Below are positions 18,211 to 28,565 of a stretch of 64,000 nucleotides of DNA, piece after piece. Every line of letters starts with the position of its first letter. Within the stretch, counting starts at the first letter, position 1. Position numbers and translations under genes: made by a program. The notes under the pieces were generated by a model. It did not search any database and was not told the origin of the DNA. It saw nothing but the letters and a program-made list of their open reading frames with translations. The DNA is taken from positions 620,001-684,000 of the forward strand of contig CAWBVI010000002.1 of the NCBI GenBank assembly GCA_963792205.1, read 5' to 3'. Source of the DNA: DATDAH01 sp963792205. GTDB lineage: Bacteria > Actinomycetota > Acidimicrobiia > Acidimicrobiales > DATDAH01.

Positions 18211-21200
18211 GTGACCCTCCGATCCCTCCCGCCCCTCCTGCGGGACGAGCCCGCGCTCTCGGAGGTGCTGGGCGCCACCACCACGACCCTCTCGGTGCCG
18301 GAGGCGGCGCGGGCGATCTTCGTCGCCGGCCTGGCCGAGGTCTCCTCCCGGCACCCGATCGTGGTCGCCACGCCCACCAGCACCGAAGCCGAGCGACTGG
18401 CCCACGACCTCCGCGTCTTCTGCGGGGACGACGGCGTCGACGTGTTCCCGGCGTGGGAGACACTGCCGTTCGAGCGGGTCAGCCCCGCAGTCGAGACCAT
18501 GGGGCGCCGGGTGCGGACCATGTGGCACCTGGCCGACCCCGAGCGGTCGCCCCGCGTGGTCGTGGCGCCCATCCGGGCGCTGGTCCAGCGCCTCGGGCCC
18601 CACGCCGAGGAGCTCACCCCGGTGGTCATCCGGTCCGGTGACCAGGTCGACCAGCAGGCCCTCGTGGAAGAGCTCGTTCGCCTGGGGTACCGCCGGGAGT
18701 ACCAGGTCGAGCACCGGGGTGAGGTCGCGGTCCGAGGGTCGATCGTCGACGTGTTCGGCGCCACCGACGACGCCCCCGTGCGCATCGATCTGTGGGGGGA
18801 CGAGGTCGACCGCCTGAGCGAGTTCTCCGTCGCCGACCAGCGCTCGACGGCCGACCGGACCGAGGTCCAGCTCTTCGCCTGCCGGGAGCTGCTGCCGACC
18901 GACGACGTGCGCGAGCGGGCCGCGGGCCTGGTCGGCGCCGAGCCATGGGGTCGAGAGCAGTGGGAGCGGCTGGCCGAGGGCCAGACCTTCGACGGCATGG
19001 AGTCGTGGCTGCCGTGGCTGGCCCCCGAGGAGCGGCTGTTGGCCGACCTGCTCCCCGACGACGCCCTCGTCCTGCTCGTCGAGCCCGCCCGGATGCGCGA
19101 CCGGGCCGCCGACCTGCTGGCCGAGGAGACCGACCTGGCCACGACGCTGGCCCGGACCTGGGAGGCGGGGGAGCGCGTGCTTCCCCAAGCTCCACCTCGG
19201 GTTCGACCGCCTGCTGGTCCACACGAAGGCACCTGTGTGGTCCCTCACCGCGGTGCCGGAAGGGCCCTCGTCGCCCGAGGTCAAGGCGTCGGCCTGGGAT
19301 CCCGTCATCGGCGACGGGTCGGTGCTGGCCAAGCAGCTCCGCGACCTGCTGGCCGACGACTACCGGCTCGTCGTGGCCGCCGACGGCAACGGCTCGGCCG
19401 ACCGCATGGTCGAGGTGCTGGCTGAGCACGACGTGCTGATCGACCGGGACACCACGGGCGAGGACCCCCTGCCCGCACCCCGTCACGGCATCGCCACGGT
19501 GGCGGCGCTCGAGCGGGGCTTCGTCCTGCCCGGGGCCCGCCTGGCCGTGCTCACCGAGCGCGACATCACGGGTCGCCGCCGGGCCCATCGCCCGCCCCGG
19601 AAGCGCCATCGTGACGCCCGGGGGTTCTTCGACGACCTGGCCGAGGGCGACTACGTCGTCCATCACCAGCACGGCGTCGCCAGCTACGGCGGGATGGTGC
19701 GGCGGGCCATCGCCGGCCACGAGCGGGACTACCTCGTGCTCGAGTACCGGGCCGGCGACCGGCTCTACGTCCCGTCCGATCAGATCGACGCGGTGCGCCA
19801 CTACACCGGTGGCGACAGCCCGAGCCTGAGCCGCCTCAACGGCTCCGACTGGCAGAAGACCAAGGCCCGGGTGCGCTCGGCCGTGGCCGAGATCGCCCAG
19901 GAGCTGGTGGTGCTGTACCAGCGCCGGATCACCAGCCCGGGGACGGCGTTCGGGCCCGACACGCCCTGGCAGGCCGAGTTGGAGGGCGCCTTCCCGTACC
20001 GGGAGACCCCAGACCAGCTCCTGGCCATCGAGGCGGTGAAGGCCGACATGGAGGCCGCGTCGCCGATGGACCGGCTGGTCACGGGCGACGTGGGCTTCGG
20101 GAAGACCGAGGTGGCCATCCGGGCCGCGTTCAAGGCGGTGCAGGAGGGCACGCAGGTGGCGGTCCTGGTGCCGACCACGCTGCTGGCCCAGCAGCACGGC
20201 CAGACCTTCGCCGACCGCCTCGCCCCCTACCCCGTGCGGGTGGAGGTGCTCAGCCGCTTCCTGACCGCCGGCCAGCAGAAGGCCGTCGTGGAGGGGATCG
20301 GCCTCGGTTCGGTCGACCTCGTGATCGGCACGCACCGCCTGCTGTCGGGCGACGTCCGCTTCGCCAACCTGGGGCTGTTGATCGTCGACGAGGAGCAGCG
20401 CTTCGGCGTCAGCCACAAGGAGGCCATCAAGGAGTTCCGGGCCGACGTGGACGTGCTCACGCTCACCGCTACGCCCATCCCCCGGACGCTCGAGATGAGC
20501 CTGACCGGGATCCGGGACCTGTCGATCATCAACACCCCGCCGGCCGAGCGCCAGCCGATCCTCACGTACGTCGGGGACTACGACGAGCGGGCCGTGGCGG
20601 AGGCCATCCGGCGGGAGCTGCTGCGGGAGGGCCAGGTCTTCTTCGTCCACAACCGGGTGGAGGACATCGAGCACGTGACCGCCGGGCTGCGCGAGATGGT
20701 GCCCGAAGCCCGCATCGCCATCGCCCACGGCCAGATGGACGAGGGCAGCCTCGAGCGGGTCGTCATCGACTTCTGGGACGGCGAGTACGACGTGCTCGTC
20801 TGCACCACGATCATCGAGTCCGGCATCGACATGCCCACGGTCAACACGCTCGTGGTCGACCGGGCCGACCTGCTCGGGCTCGGCCAGCTCCACCAGATCC
20901 GGGGTCGGGTGGGCCGGGCCGGGCAGCGGGCCTACGCCTACCTGTTCACCCCGCCGGACCGGTCGCTGAGCGAGGACGCCTACGAGCGGCTGCGCACCAT
21001 CGGTGAGTCGACCGAGCTCGGCTCGGGCTTCAAGATCGCCATGCGGGACCTCGAGCTGCGGGGCGCGGGCAACCTGCTCGGCACCGGCCAGTCGGGTCAC
21101 ATCGCCGCGGTGGGCTACGACCTCTACTGCCAGATGGTGACCGAGGCGGTGGCCGAGCTGAAGGGCGAGGAGGTCCGCGAGCCGGCCGAGGTGAAGCTCG

Positions 21201-21649
21201 ACCTGCCCCTCGACGCCAACCTCCCGAGCGACTACGTCAACAAGGAGGAGCTGCGGCTCGAGGCCTACCGGCGCCTGGCCTCGGTGACCGACCCGAGCCA
21301 GGTGGCCGACATCCGGGCCGAGTGGGAGGACCGCTACGGCCCGGTGCCCGAGGTCGCCGAAGCGCTGCTCGACGTGGCCCGGCTGCGGGCCGTCTGCCAG
21401 CGCGTCGGGGTCACCGACGTCGTGGTGACCCGGAACCAGGCCTTCTCCGGTCCGGCCCACGTGGCGAAGCTGGCCCCGCTCGAGCTCACCGAGAGCAAGC
21501 AGATCCGGCTCCAGCGCCTGCTGCCCAAGGCGGTGTACAAGGAGGACACCGGCGAGCTGCAGGTGCCGGTCTCCAAGCCGGCCGAGGTGGCCGGCGCGCT
21601 CGTCGCCCTGCTCGACGACCTGGTCCCGTTGGTCCCGGCCGCGGCCTGA
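18211..21649 (+). CDS. mfd: transcription-repair coupling factor Mfd, frame broken once
   Basis: About 1145 residues when read through. Mfd removes RNA polymerase stalled at DNA lesions and recruits UvrA. N-terminal UvrB-homology domains run to about residue 325 (FPAWETLPFERVSP, RGSIVDVF). Then come the RNA-polymerase-interacting CarD-like domain (YVVHHQHGVASYGG), the helicase motifs TGDVGFGKTEVAIRAAF, DEEQRFG and TLTATPIPRTL, and the C-terminal TRCF domain. The frame moves by one base near 19176-19182 in the middle of otherwise conserved sequence; one extra base explains it. A sequence error is most likely. Confidence 0.93.
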
Positions 21650-21668
21650 TCCGTAGCATCGTCCTCTC

Positions 21669-22256
21669 GTGAAGCGCCTCGCCCTCTTCGCCGTCGTCGC
21701 CCTCGCTCTCGTCGGGTGCTCGGCCGACGACGATGCCGCCCTGACCGTCAACGGCGACGAGGTGCTGACCGTCGCCCAGCTGGAGGACCAGCTCGATGCC
21801 CTGGCCGACGACGAGGACTTCCTGACCAGCTTCGACGGCCGCGGCGCGGGGGACGAGACGCTGTCGGCGGGTTTCGTGTCCTCGGTGCTGAGCAACCACG
21901 TCCTCACCGCGGTGCTGCAGGCGGAGCTCGAGGCCGAGGGCGTCGAGGTCACGGAGGAGGACGTCGCCGAGGGGACCGAGCAGCTGGCCGGGGCCGTGGG
22001 CGGTTCCATCGAGAACATCCCGGCGTCGTACCGCGAGCTCCTGGTCGACCTCTTCGCGTCCGCCGCCGCGCTCCGCGGCTCCCTCGACGACGACGAGGCC
22101 GCGCTGCAGGAGCGCATCACCGCCCTGCTCGCCGACGCCGAAGTCGATGTGGCCGCCCGCTACGGCCGCTGGGACGACGCCTCCACCTCGGTCCTCCCCC
22201 CCGAAGGCCCGCTCAGCGTCACCACCACCGCCCCCCTCGTCCTCCCCGAAGGGTGA
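21669..22256 (+). CDS. SurA N-terminal-like lipoprotein
   Basis: A 195-residue lipoprotein: signal peptide with lipobox LVGC (cysteine at residue 17), then a helical SurA_N/trigger-factor-like chaperone region (LTVNGDEVLTVAQLEDQLDAL) and a Pro/Thr-rich tail. No parvulin isomerase domain remains. It sits between mfd and mazG, where many actinobacteria place a PpiC/SurA-type lipoprotein, and probably chaperones exported proteins. TAGCAT at 21654-21659 could be its -10. Its stop overlaps the mazG start. Confidence 0.7.
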   Translation: MKRLALFAVVALALVGCSADDDAALTVNGDEVLTVAQLEDQLDALADDEDFLTSFDGRGAGDETLSAGFVSSVLSNHVLTAVLQAELEAEGVEVTEEDVAEGTEQLAGAVGGSIENIPASYRELLVDLFASAAALRGSLDDDEAALQERITALLADAEVDVAARYGRWDDASTSVLPPEGPLSVTTTAPLVLPEG

Positions 22257-23533
22257 ACCGGGTCGTCGTCGTCGGGCTGGGGCCGGCGGGGGCGGAGCTG
22301 CTGACGGCGGAGGCCCGGGATGCCATCGAGCGGATCTCGCCGCGGTACCTGCGGACGACTCGTCACCCTGCGGCCGGCGCCGTCCCCGCCGCGACCTCCT
22401 TCGACGAGCGGTACGACGCGGCCCCGACCATGGAGGCCGTGTACAGGGGGATCGTGGACGACCTCATCGCCGCCGCGGGCGAGCACGGCGAGGTCCTCTA
22501 CGCGGTTCCCGGCTCGCCCACGGTGGCCGAGCGGACGGTCGAGCTGCTCCGGGCCGACGACCGCGTGCAGGTCGACGTGCTGGCCTCGGTGTCGTTCCTG
22601 GACCTCTGCTGGGACCGGCTCGGCGTGGATCCGGTGGCCGCGGGCGCCCGGGTGGTCGACGGGCACGACTTCGCCGTGGCGGCCGCAGGGGCCGCGGGCC
22701 CGCTGCTGGTCGCCCAGTGCGACTCGACCCCGGTGCTGTCGGACATCAAGCTCGCCGTGGACGACGGCCCGACCGTCATCGTCCTCCAGCGGCTCGGCCT
22801 GCCCGACGAGGCCGTCACCGAGGTGGCCTGGGCCGACCTCGACCGGTCGGTCGAACCCGACCACCTCACGTCGGTGTGGATCCCGGGTCTGGCGGAGCCG
22901 GTGGCGGCCGAGCTCCAGCGCTTCGCCGAGCTGGTGCACCGGCTGCGGGCCGACTGCCCCTGGGACCGCGAGCAGACCCACCAGTCGCTCACCCGCCACC
23001 TGGTCGAGGAGAGCTACGAGGTGCTCGACGCCATCGACCTCCTCGATCGGGACGAGGACGCCGGCTACGAGGCCCTCGAGGAGGAGCTGGGTGACCTCCT
23101 CTTCCAGGTCGTGTTCCACGCCACCCTCGGCGCCGAGGAAGGCCGGTTCACGCTCGTCGATGTCGCCCGCGGCATCCACGACAAGCTCGTCCTGCGCCAC
23201 CCGCACGTCTTCGCCGGCGTCGAGGTCGACGGCGCGGACGCCGTGGTCAGCAACTGGGAGGCCATCAAGAAGGCCGAGAAGGCCCGGGACAGCGTCTTCG
23301 ACGGCATCCCCACTGGGCTGCCGGCTCTCCACTTCGCCCTGAAGGTGCTGAAGAAGGCCGACGCCACGGGGCTGTTGGCTGACGAGCCCCCGCCGGCCGG
23401 CGACGACCTGGGTCCTGCCCTGCTCGCGCTGGTGGTGCAGGCCCGGGAGCAGGGGATCGATCCCGAAGAGGCGCTACGCCGCTCGACCCGGACCTGGGTC
23501 GAGCGCCTCCGCGACCTGGAGATCGACGGGTGA
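22253..23533 (+). CDS. mazG: MazG nucleoside triphosphate pyrophosphohydrolase with SAM-methylase-like N-terminus
   Basis: A 426-residue two-domain protein like B. subtilis YabN. The N-terminal tetrapyrrole-methylase-like domain spans about residues 1-220 (VVVVGLGPAGAELLT, YAVPGSPTVAERTV). The MazG domain has the metal-binding VEESYEVLDAID and EEELGDLLFQVVFHA, followed by HVFAGVEVDGADAVVSNWEAIK. It hydrolyses non-canonical or excess NTPs. GTG 22253 overlaps the previous stop (GTGA). Confidence 0.92.
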   Translation: MNRVVVVGLGPAGAELLTAEARDAIERISPRYLRTTRHPAAGAVPAATSFDERYDAAPTMEAVYRGIVDDLIAAAGEHGEVLYAVPGSPTVAERTVELLRADDRVQVDVLASVSFLDLCWDRLGVDPVAAGARVVDGHDFAVAAAGAAGPLLVAQCDSTPVLSDIKLAVDDGPTVIVLQRLGLPDEAVTEVAWADLDRSVEPDHLTSVWIPGLAEPVAAELQRFAELVHRLRADCPWDREQTHQSLTRHLVEESYEVLDAIDLLDRDEDAGYEALEEELGDLLFQVVFHATLGAEEGRFTLVDVARGIHDKLVLRHPHVFAGVEVDGADAVVSNWEAIKKAEKARDSVFDGIPTGLPALHFALKVLKKADATGLLADEPPPAGDDLGPALLALVVQAREQGIDPEEALRRSTRTWVERLRDLEIDG

Positions 23534-23663
23534 ACGCCGGGGACACCGCTCGAGCACGTCCCGCCGTGCCTGCCAAGTCACCGTGCGGTCGAACCAGGCA
23601 AGTGCCGCCGTTCGATCGGCGACGGCCGTTACGGTGGCCGTGATGTACCTGTTCGGATCTGAC

Positions 23664-23677
23664 ATACCAATCAGTAT
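23664..23677. promoter_or_regulatory. candidate TetR operator
   Basis: ATACCAATCAGTAT is an imperfect palindrome (ATAC and GTAT arms) ending 5 bases before the tetR ATG at 23683. Its AT-rich composition stands out. It is a plausible autoregulatory site; the evidence is position and symmetry only. Confidence 0.4.
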
Positions 23678-23682
23678 TTCAG

Positions 23683-24333
23683 ATGGGGGTCGGTATGGCA
23701 ACCCCTGAACCACTGACGCCCGAACGACGGCGGGAGATGACTCGCCGAGCACTGCTCGAGGCGGCCGCCGTCGAGTTCGGGGCCAAGGGATTTCACGGGG
23801 CGAGCCTCGACGCGGTGGCCAAGACGGCCGGGTTCACCAAGGGCGCCGTGTACTCGAACTTCGACAGCAAGGCCGACCTCTTCCTGGCGCTGATGGACGA
23901 CCGCCTCGAGCGCGAGCATTCGATCATCACGACGAGGATCCTCGAGTTCCACGGCCCGACGGCCGAACTCGTCGAGAAGATCCAGGAAACGCTGGCCGAG
24001 CTCCGGCGGGACGAGACCCTGCGGGCCCTCTTCTTCGAGTTCGTCGTCTACGCGATGCGCAACCCCGAGGTCCTCGAGCGGCTGCGCGACTTCACCCGTC
24101 GCCAACAGGCCCAGATCGAGTCCATGATCGTCCGCAGCACCCCGCCGGACAACGAGTTCCGCCACCCGCCGGGTCTGGTCGCCTTCGTGTCCTGGGCCCT
24201 CGGGCAGGGTGTCGAGCTCTATCGGGTCATCGACCCCGCCGGGGCGACGCCCGAGCAGGAGGCGATCGTTCGGGCCGTTCAGGCCGACCTGGCCGGGGTC
24301 ACCGACCCTGGTGCCGCGGAATCCGAGGGCTGA
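23683..24333 (+). CDS. TetR/AcrR family transcriptional regulator
   Basis: A 216-residue regulator with an N-terminal helix-turn-helix (RRALLEAAAVEFGAKGFHG and VAKTAGFTKGAVYSNFDSKADLF, about residues 20-65) and a helical ligand-binding C-terminus of the TetR_C_6 kind. ATG 23683 is used; ATG 23695 is possible. It is inserted between mazG and eno. No obvious target gene is adjacent other than itself. Confidence 0.88.
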   Translation: MGVGMATPEPLTPERRREMTRRALLEAAAVEFGAKGFHGASLDAVAKTAGFTKGAVYSNFDSKADLFLALMDDRLEREHSIITTRILEFHGPTAELVEKIQETLAELRRDETLRALFFEFVVYAMRNPEVLERLRDFTRRQQAQIESMIVRSTPPDNEFRHPPGLVAFVSWALGQGVELYRVIDPAGATPEQEAIVRAVQADLAGVTDPGAAESEG

Positions 24334-24390
24334 TCGGCTAGAAACCTCCTGGGGAACACGGGCCACAGCAGCCACAGGAGCAACACCGAC

Positions 24391-25678
24391 GTGAGCGAGA
24401 TCGAGCACGTCGTGGGCCGTGAGGTCCTCGACTCGCGCGGGAACCCGACGGTGGAGGTCGAGGTCGTCCTCGTCAGCGGGGCCCGCGGGCGGGCGATCGT
24501 CCCCAGCGGGGCCTCCACGGGACAGTTCGAGGCCGTCGAGCTCCGGGACGGCGGCGATCGCTACCTGCGGCAAGGGCGTGCAGGGCGCCGTGGACGCGGT
24601 GAACGGCGAGCTGGCCGACCTGCTGCTGGGCCTCGAGGCGCTCGAGCAGCGCGACGTCGACCGCCGCCTGATCGATGCCGACGGCACCGACAACAAGGCC
24701 CGGGTCGGGGCCAACGCCATCCTCGGGATCTCCCTGGCTGTGGCCAAGGCCGCCGCCGACGAGCTGGAGGTCCCGCTCTACCGCTACGTCGGCGGGGCCA
24801 ACGCCCACGTCCTGCCGGTCCCGATGATGAACGTGATCAACGGCGGGGCCCACGCCGACAACACCATCGACCTGCAGGAGTTCATGATCCTGCCGGTCGG
24901 TGCGGCGTCGTTCTCCGAAGCCCTGCAGTGGGGCGCGGAGACCTACCACGCCCTCAAGGCGATCCTGCACGGCCGGGGCCTGTCCACGGCGGTCGGCGAC
25001 GAGGGGGGCTTCGCTCCCGACCTGGCCTCGAACGAGGAGGCCGTGGCCGTGCTGGTCGAGGCCATCGAGGCCGCGGGCCGCACGGTGGGCGACGACATGG
25101 TCCTCGGCCTCGACGTGGCCTCGTCGGAGTTCTACGAGGACGGCAGCTACGTGCTGGCCAGCGAGGGCCGCACCCTCTCGCCGGACGAGATGGTCGACTA
25201 CCTGGTCGGCCTGGTCGACGAGTACCCCATCGTCACCATCGAGGACGGCATGGCCGAGGAGGACTGGGACGGCTGGTCGGCGCTGACCGAGCGCCTCGGG
25301 AGCCGCATCCAGCTCGTGGGCGACGACCTGTTCGTCACCAACACCGAGCGCCTGGCTCGGGGCATCGAGGCGGGCGTGGCCAACTCGATCCTGGTCAAGG
25401 TGAACCAGATCGGCTCGCTGACCGAGACCCTCGACGCGGTCGAGCTGGCGCACCGCTCGGGGTACACGGCCGTGATGTCCCACCGGTCGGGCGAGACCGA
25501 GGACACGACCATCGCCGACCTCGCCGTGGCCACGAACTGCGGTCAGATCAAGACGGGCGCGCTCGCCCGCAGCGACCGGGTGGCCAAGTACAACCAGCTG
25601 CTCCGCATCGAGGAGGACCTCGGCGAGGCGGCCGCCTACCCGGGCGCGGAGGCGTTCTCTCGGGGCGACGGACCGTGA
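24391..25678 (+). CDS. eno: enolase, frame broken once
   Basis: Phosphopyruvate hydratase, converting 2-phosphoglycerate to phosphoenolpyruvate. Conserved segments: GREVLDSRGNPTVEVEV, SGASTGQFEAVELRDGG, then after the frame change GKGVQGAVDAVNGEL, MMNVINGGAHADN, GDEGGFAPDL, EDGMAEEDWDGW, GDDLFVTN, ILVKVNQIGSLTET and SHRSGETEDT. The frame shifts near 24566-24572, and one extra base restores continuity. A start at GTG 24391 is preceded by an AGGAG Shine-Dalgarno sequence 10 bases upstream. A sequence error is likely since eno is essential for glycolysis. Confidence 0.93.
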
Positions 25679-26034
25679 CCCGACCCCGGAACACCACCCT
25701 CGCCCTCGTGCTGGGCACCCTCCTGGCGGTCGGCTACGTGATGTTCGTCCCCGCCCGCAACTACCTCGACCAGCAGGCCGCGACCTCCGGCGCCGAGGAC
25801 CAGCTCGAGCAGCTCGACGCCGAGATCGCCGATCTGGAGGCCCAGCAGGTCGCCCTCGAGGATCCCGAGCACATCGAGCAGGTGGCACGCGAGCAGTTCA
25901 ACTTCGGCTATCCCGACGAAGAGGTCTTCGCCGTGCTCCCGGCGCCGCCGCCGCCGCTGCCGATCCCCACCGGCTGGCCCTTCGACGTCCTCCGTGGGGC
26001 CGCAGCGGCAGGAACCGCCGTCATCGTCGGCTAG
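25675..26034 (+). CDS. FtsB/DivIC-type septum formation initiator
   Basis: A 119-residue bitopic protein: a transmembrane helix (about residues 8-25), a coiled coil (about 35-65: EDQLEQLDAEIADLEAQ) and the FtsB/DivIC signature DPEHIEQVAREQFNFGYPDEEVF. It belongs to the divisome FtsL-FtsB-FtsQ subcomplex. The C-terminus is Pro-rich. GTG overlaps the eno stop. In most actinobacteria the next genes are DUF501 and ppx, which here lie 14 kb away. Confidence 0.87.
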   Translation: MTRPRNTTLALVLGTLLAVGYVMFVPARNYLDQQAATSGAEDQLEQLDAEIADLEAQQVALEDPEHIEQVAREQFNFGYPDEEVFAVLPAPPPPLPIPTGWPFDVLRGAAAAGTAVIVG

Positions 26035-26044
26035 ACCTCCAGGG

Positions 26045-27007
26045 GTGCAGCACCCCATCGAAGCTCTCGGCCTCGTCCGGCGCTTCGGCGACCTGACCGC
26101 GGTCGACGGCGTCGACCTCCAGGTCGAGCCCGGCGAGATCTTCGGCTTCCTCGGCCCGAACGGGGCCGGCAAGTCGACCACCGTCCGCATGCTCACCACG
26201 CTGCTGCGACCGACGGCGGGCACCGCCCGGGTGGCGGGCTACGACGTGGTGAAGGAGGCGGGGCGGGTCCGGCGGGCCATCGGCGTCGCCCTGCAGGACG
26301 CCGCCATCGACCCGTTGATGACCGGTCGCGAGCTGCTCCAGCTCCAGTCGATCCTGCACGGCATCGTCCGCAAGGAGGCCGACCGCCGCTCGGTGGACCT
26401 GCTCGAGCGCGTGGGGCTGACCGCGGCCGCCGATCGGCGGGTCGGCACCTACTCCGGGGGCATGCGCCGGCGCCTCGACCTGGCGATGTCCCTCGTCCAC
26501 GAACCCGCCGTCCTCTTCCTCGACGAGCCCACCACGGGCCTGGACCCCATGAGCCGCATCGCCCTCTGGGAGGAGGTGCGCAGCCTGAACCGGGAGCGGG
26601 GGACCACGGTGATGCTGACCACGCAGTACCTCGAGGAGGCCGACCAGCTCGCCGAGCGCATCGCGATCATCGACCACGGGCGCATCGTCCGGGAGGGCCG
26701 GTCCGACGACCTGAAGGCGGCGGTCGGCGCCCCCACCGTGCTCGTCGATGTGCCCGAGGGCGACCGGGAACGCGCCCGGGCGGCCCTGGCGTCGGTGGGT
26801 GAGGAGCGGCCGGTCCGTGACGGCGCGCTGTGCCGGGGCCTGCCCGGGGGGGCGTCACAGATGGCCGAGGTCGTACGGGCGCTCGACCAGGCGGGGATCC
26901 GGGTCGAGAAGCTGGAGCTGCACCAGCCGTCGTTGGACGACGTGTTCGCCGATGCCACCGGGCGCCGCCTGGAGGGGGCCGAGCCGACCGCCACCCCGGC
27001 ACCGTGA
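26045..27007 (+). CDS. ABC transporter ATP-binding protein (DrrA-like)
   Basis: A 320-residue ATPase of the daunorubicin-resistance/ABC-2 exporter class. Walker A GPNGAGKST, Q-loop ALQDAAID, signature YSGGMRRRLDLA, Walker B LFLDEPTTGLD and the H-loop region are intact. A DUF4162-like C-terminal region follows (HQPSLDDVFADATGR). It starts the three-gene cassette and overlaps the next gene by 4 bases. It probably powers export of a small molecule or lipid. Confidence 0.92.
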   Translation: MQHPIEALGLVRRFGDLTAVDGVDLQVEPGEIFGFLGPNGAGKSTTVRMLTTLLRPTAGTARVAGYDVVKEAGRVRRAIGVALQDAAIDPLMTGRELLQLQSILHGIVRKEADRRSVDLLERVGLTAAADRRVGTYSGGMRRRLDLAMSLVHEPAVLFLDEPTTGLDPMSRIALWEEVRSLNRERGTTVMLTTQYLEEADQLAERIAIIDHGRIVREGRSDDLKAAVGAPTVLVDVPEGDRERARAALASVGEERPVRDGALCRGLPGGASQMAEVVRALDQAGIRVEKLELHQPSLDDVFADATGRRLEGAEPTATPAP

Positions 27008-27777
27008 CCGCGCTGGCCCAGGTCCTGGCTCTCGCCCGCCGTTCGGTGGTGGCCACGCTCCGCCAGCCGCCGGTCTGGTTCCCGGCGATCCTCTTCCCGC
27101 TGCTGCTGGCGGCGGTCAACGCGTCGGCGTTCAGCCGGACGACGGGCCTGCCGGGCTTTCCTCCCGTGGACTCGTTCTTCGACTTCCTGCTGCCCGCCAG
27201 CATGATCCAAGGGGTCATGTTCGGGGCCGTGGCCGGTGGCTCCGACATCGCGCTCGACATCGAGGACGGCTTCTTCGACCGCCTCCTGGCCGCCCCCATC
27301 TGGCGGCCGTCGATCCTGGTGGGCCGGCTGGCGGGCGGAGCCGTGCTCGGTGCGATCCAGTCGGTCATCTTCATCAGCGTGTTCAGCGCCTTCGGGGCCC
27401 GGATCCACTCCGGCCTGCCCGGCCTCCTCGTCCTGATCGTGTTGGCGATGGTCATGGCCATCGCCATCGGCGGGGTGGCGGCCGCGATCGGCGTCCGCAC
27501 AGGATCGCAGGAGACCGTCCAGAACTCCTTCCCGTTGATCTTCATCCTCCTGTTCCTGAGCTCGGCGTTCTTCCCGACCGAGCTCATGTCCGGGTGGTAC
27601 CAGCGGCTGGCGCAGGCCAACCCCATCACGTGGGTCATCGACGCGGCCCGGGACCTGGTCATCACCGGGTGGTCGTGGTCGGCGGCGGCGACGGCCCTCG
27701 GGGTCGCCCTGGGGCTCTCGGTTTTGTCGGTCTCGTTCGCGGCCATGCAGCTGCGGGGTCGGTTGGCGGCGTCGTGA
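27004..27777 (+). CDS. ABC-2 type transporter permease 1
   Basis: A 257-residue membrane protein with six predicted helices and the ABC-2 signature region DIEDGFFDRLLAAPIWR and SSAFFPTELMSGWYQRLAQANP. It pairs with the ATPase before it and the second permease after it; both junctions are 4-base GTGA overlaps. Two different permeases suggest a heterodimeric channel. Confidence 0.88.
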   Translation: MTALAQVLALARRSVVATLRQPPVWFPAILFPLLLAAVNASAFSRTTGLPGFPPVDSFFDFLLPASMIQGVMFGAVAGGSDIALDIEDGFFDRLLAAPIWRPSILVGRLAGGAVLGAIQSVIFISVFSAFGARIHSGLPGLLVLIVLAMVMAIAIGGVAAAIGVRTGSQETVQNSFPLIFILLFLSSAFFPTELMSGWYQRLAQANPITWVIDAARDLVITGWSWSAAATALGVALGLSVLSVSFAAMQLRGRLAAS

Positions 27778-28565
27778 CCGCGATCGTCCTCGACCGGGTG
27801 CCCGGCGTGGTGGCCGTGGCCGGCAGCCTCGCCCGCCGCAGCCTGCTGCGCATCGTGCGCATCCCGGCGGCGATCATCCCCACGGTCGCCATGCCCGTGT
27901 TCCTGCTGATCTCCTTCAGTGGGGCCTTTCAGGCCGTCACCGAGGTGCCTGGCTTCCCGACCGACTCGATCCTGTCGTGGATCGCCCCCTACGCCGTGAT
28001 CCAGGGTGCGGCATTCGCCGGGGTCGGCGCGTCGCAATCGGTGGCCGCCGACCTGGAGAACGGCTTCTACGACCGGTTGCTGATGGCGCCCGGAAGCCGC
28101 CTCGGACTGGTGCTGGGACCGGTGTCGGCCGCCATGGTGCGGGTCTTCCTGCCCTTCACGGTCGTGCTGGCCGTGGCCATCTTCGGCGGGATGGAGCTGA
28201 CCGAAGGGGTTCCGGCCATCCTGATGCTCCTGCTGGCCGGGGAGGGCGTGGCCCTCGTGGCCACGCTGTGGGGACTGGCCCTCGTCTACAAGTTCCGCAC
28301 CCAGCGCTCGGGCAGCCTGGTGCAGGTGGGCGTCTTCGTCGCCATGTTCCTGTCGGTCGGGCAGGTGCCCCTGAACGTCATGCAGGGGTGGCTGCACTCC
28401 GTGGCCGTGCTGAACCCCATGACGAACGTGCTGCGCATGGCCCGTCAGGGCTTCGTCGACCAGATCACCTGGCACGACACGTGGCCGGGCCTGGTCGTGT
28501 TCGGCGGCGGCATCGTCCTCCTCGGCGCCTGGGCCCTCCGCGGCCTGCAGCGCCTGACCGATTAG
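27774..28565 (+). CDS. ABC-2 type transporter permease 2
   Basis: A 263-residue membrane protein, about six helices, with the same ABC-2 landmarks as its neighbour (DLENGFYDRLLMAPGSR; VGQVPLNVMQGWLHSVAVLNP). Its stop codon overlaps the stop codon of the convergent coxM-like gene by two bases. There is no clue to the substrate other than the proximity of the Mo-hydroxylase cluster, which is on the other strand. Confidence 0.88.
   Translation: MTAIVLDRVPGVVAVAGSLARRSLLRIVRIPAAIIPTVAMPVFLLISFSGAFQAVTEVPGFPTDSILSWIAPYAVIQGAAFAGVGASQSVAADLENGFYDRLLMAPGSRLGLVLGPVSAAMVRVFLPFTVVLAVAIFGGMELTEGVPAILMLLLAGEGVALVATLWGLALVYKFRTQRSGSLVQVGVFVAMFLSVGQVPLNVMQGWLHSVAVLNPMTNVLRMARQGFVDQITWHDTWPGLVVFGGGIVLLGAWALRGLQRLTD

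Noticed and set aside
18626..22120. Very long open frame (over 1100 codons) on the minus strand opposite mfd
   Set aside because: It mirrors mfd codon structure; the translation is low-complexity Arg/Gly/His/Asp-rich with no domain. Such shadows are expected at this GC content. The same applies to the long minus frames over 2411-4813, 7232-10375 and 13476-15596, and to the long plus frame over 56127-58193.
23567..23600. TGCCTG/CAGGCA hairpin after mazG
   Set aside because: The stem is only 6 bases with a 22-base loop and no T-tract; too weak to call a terminator.
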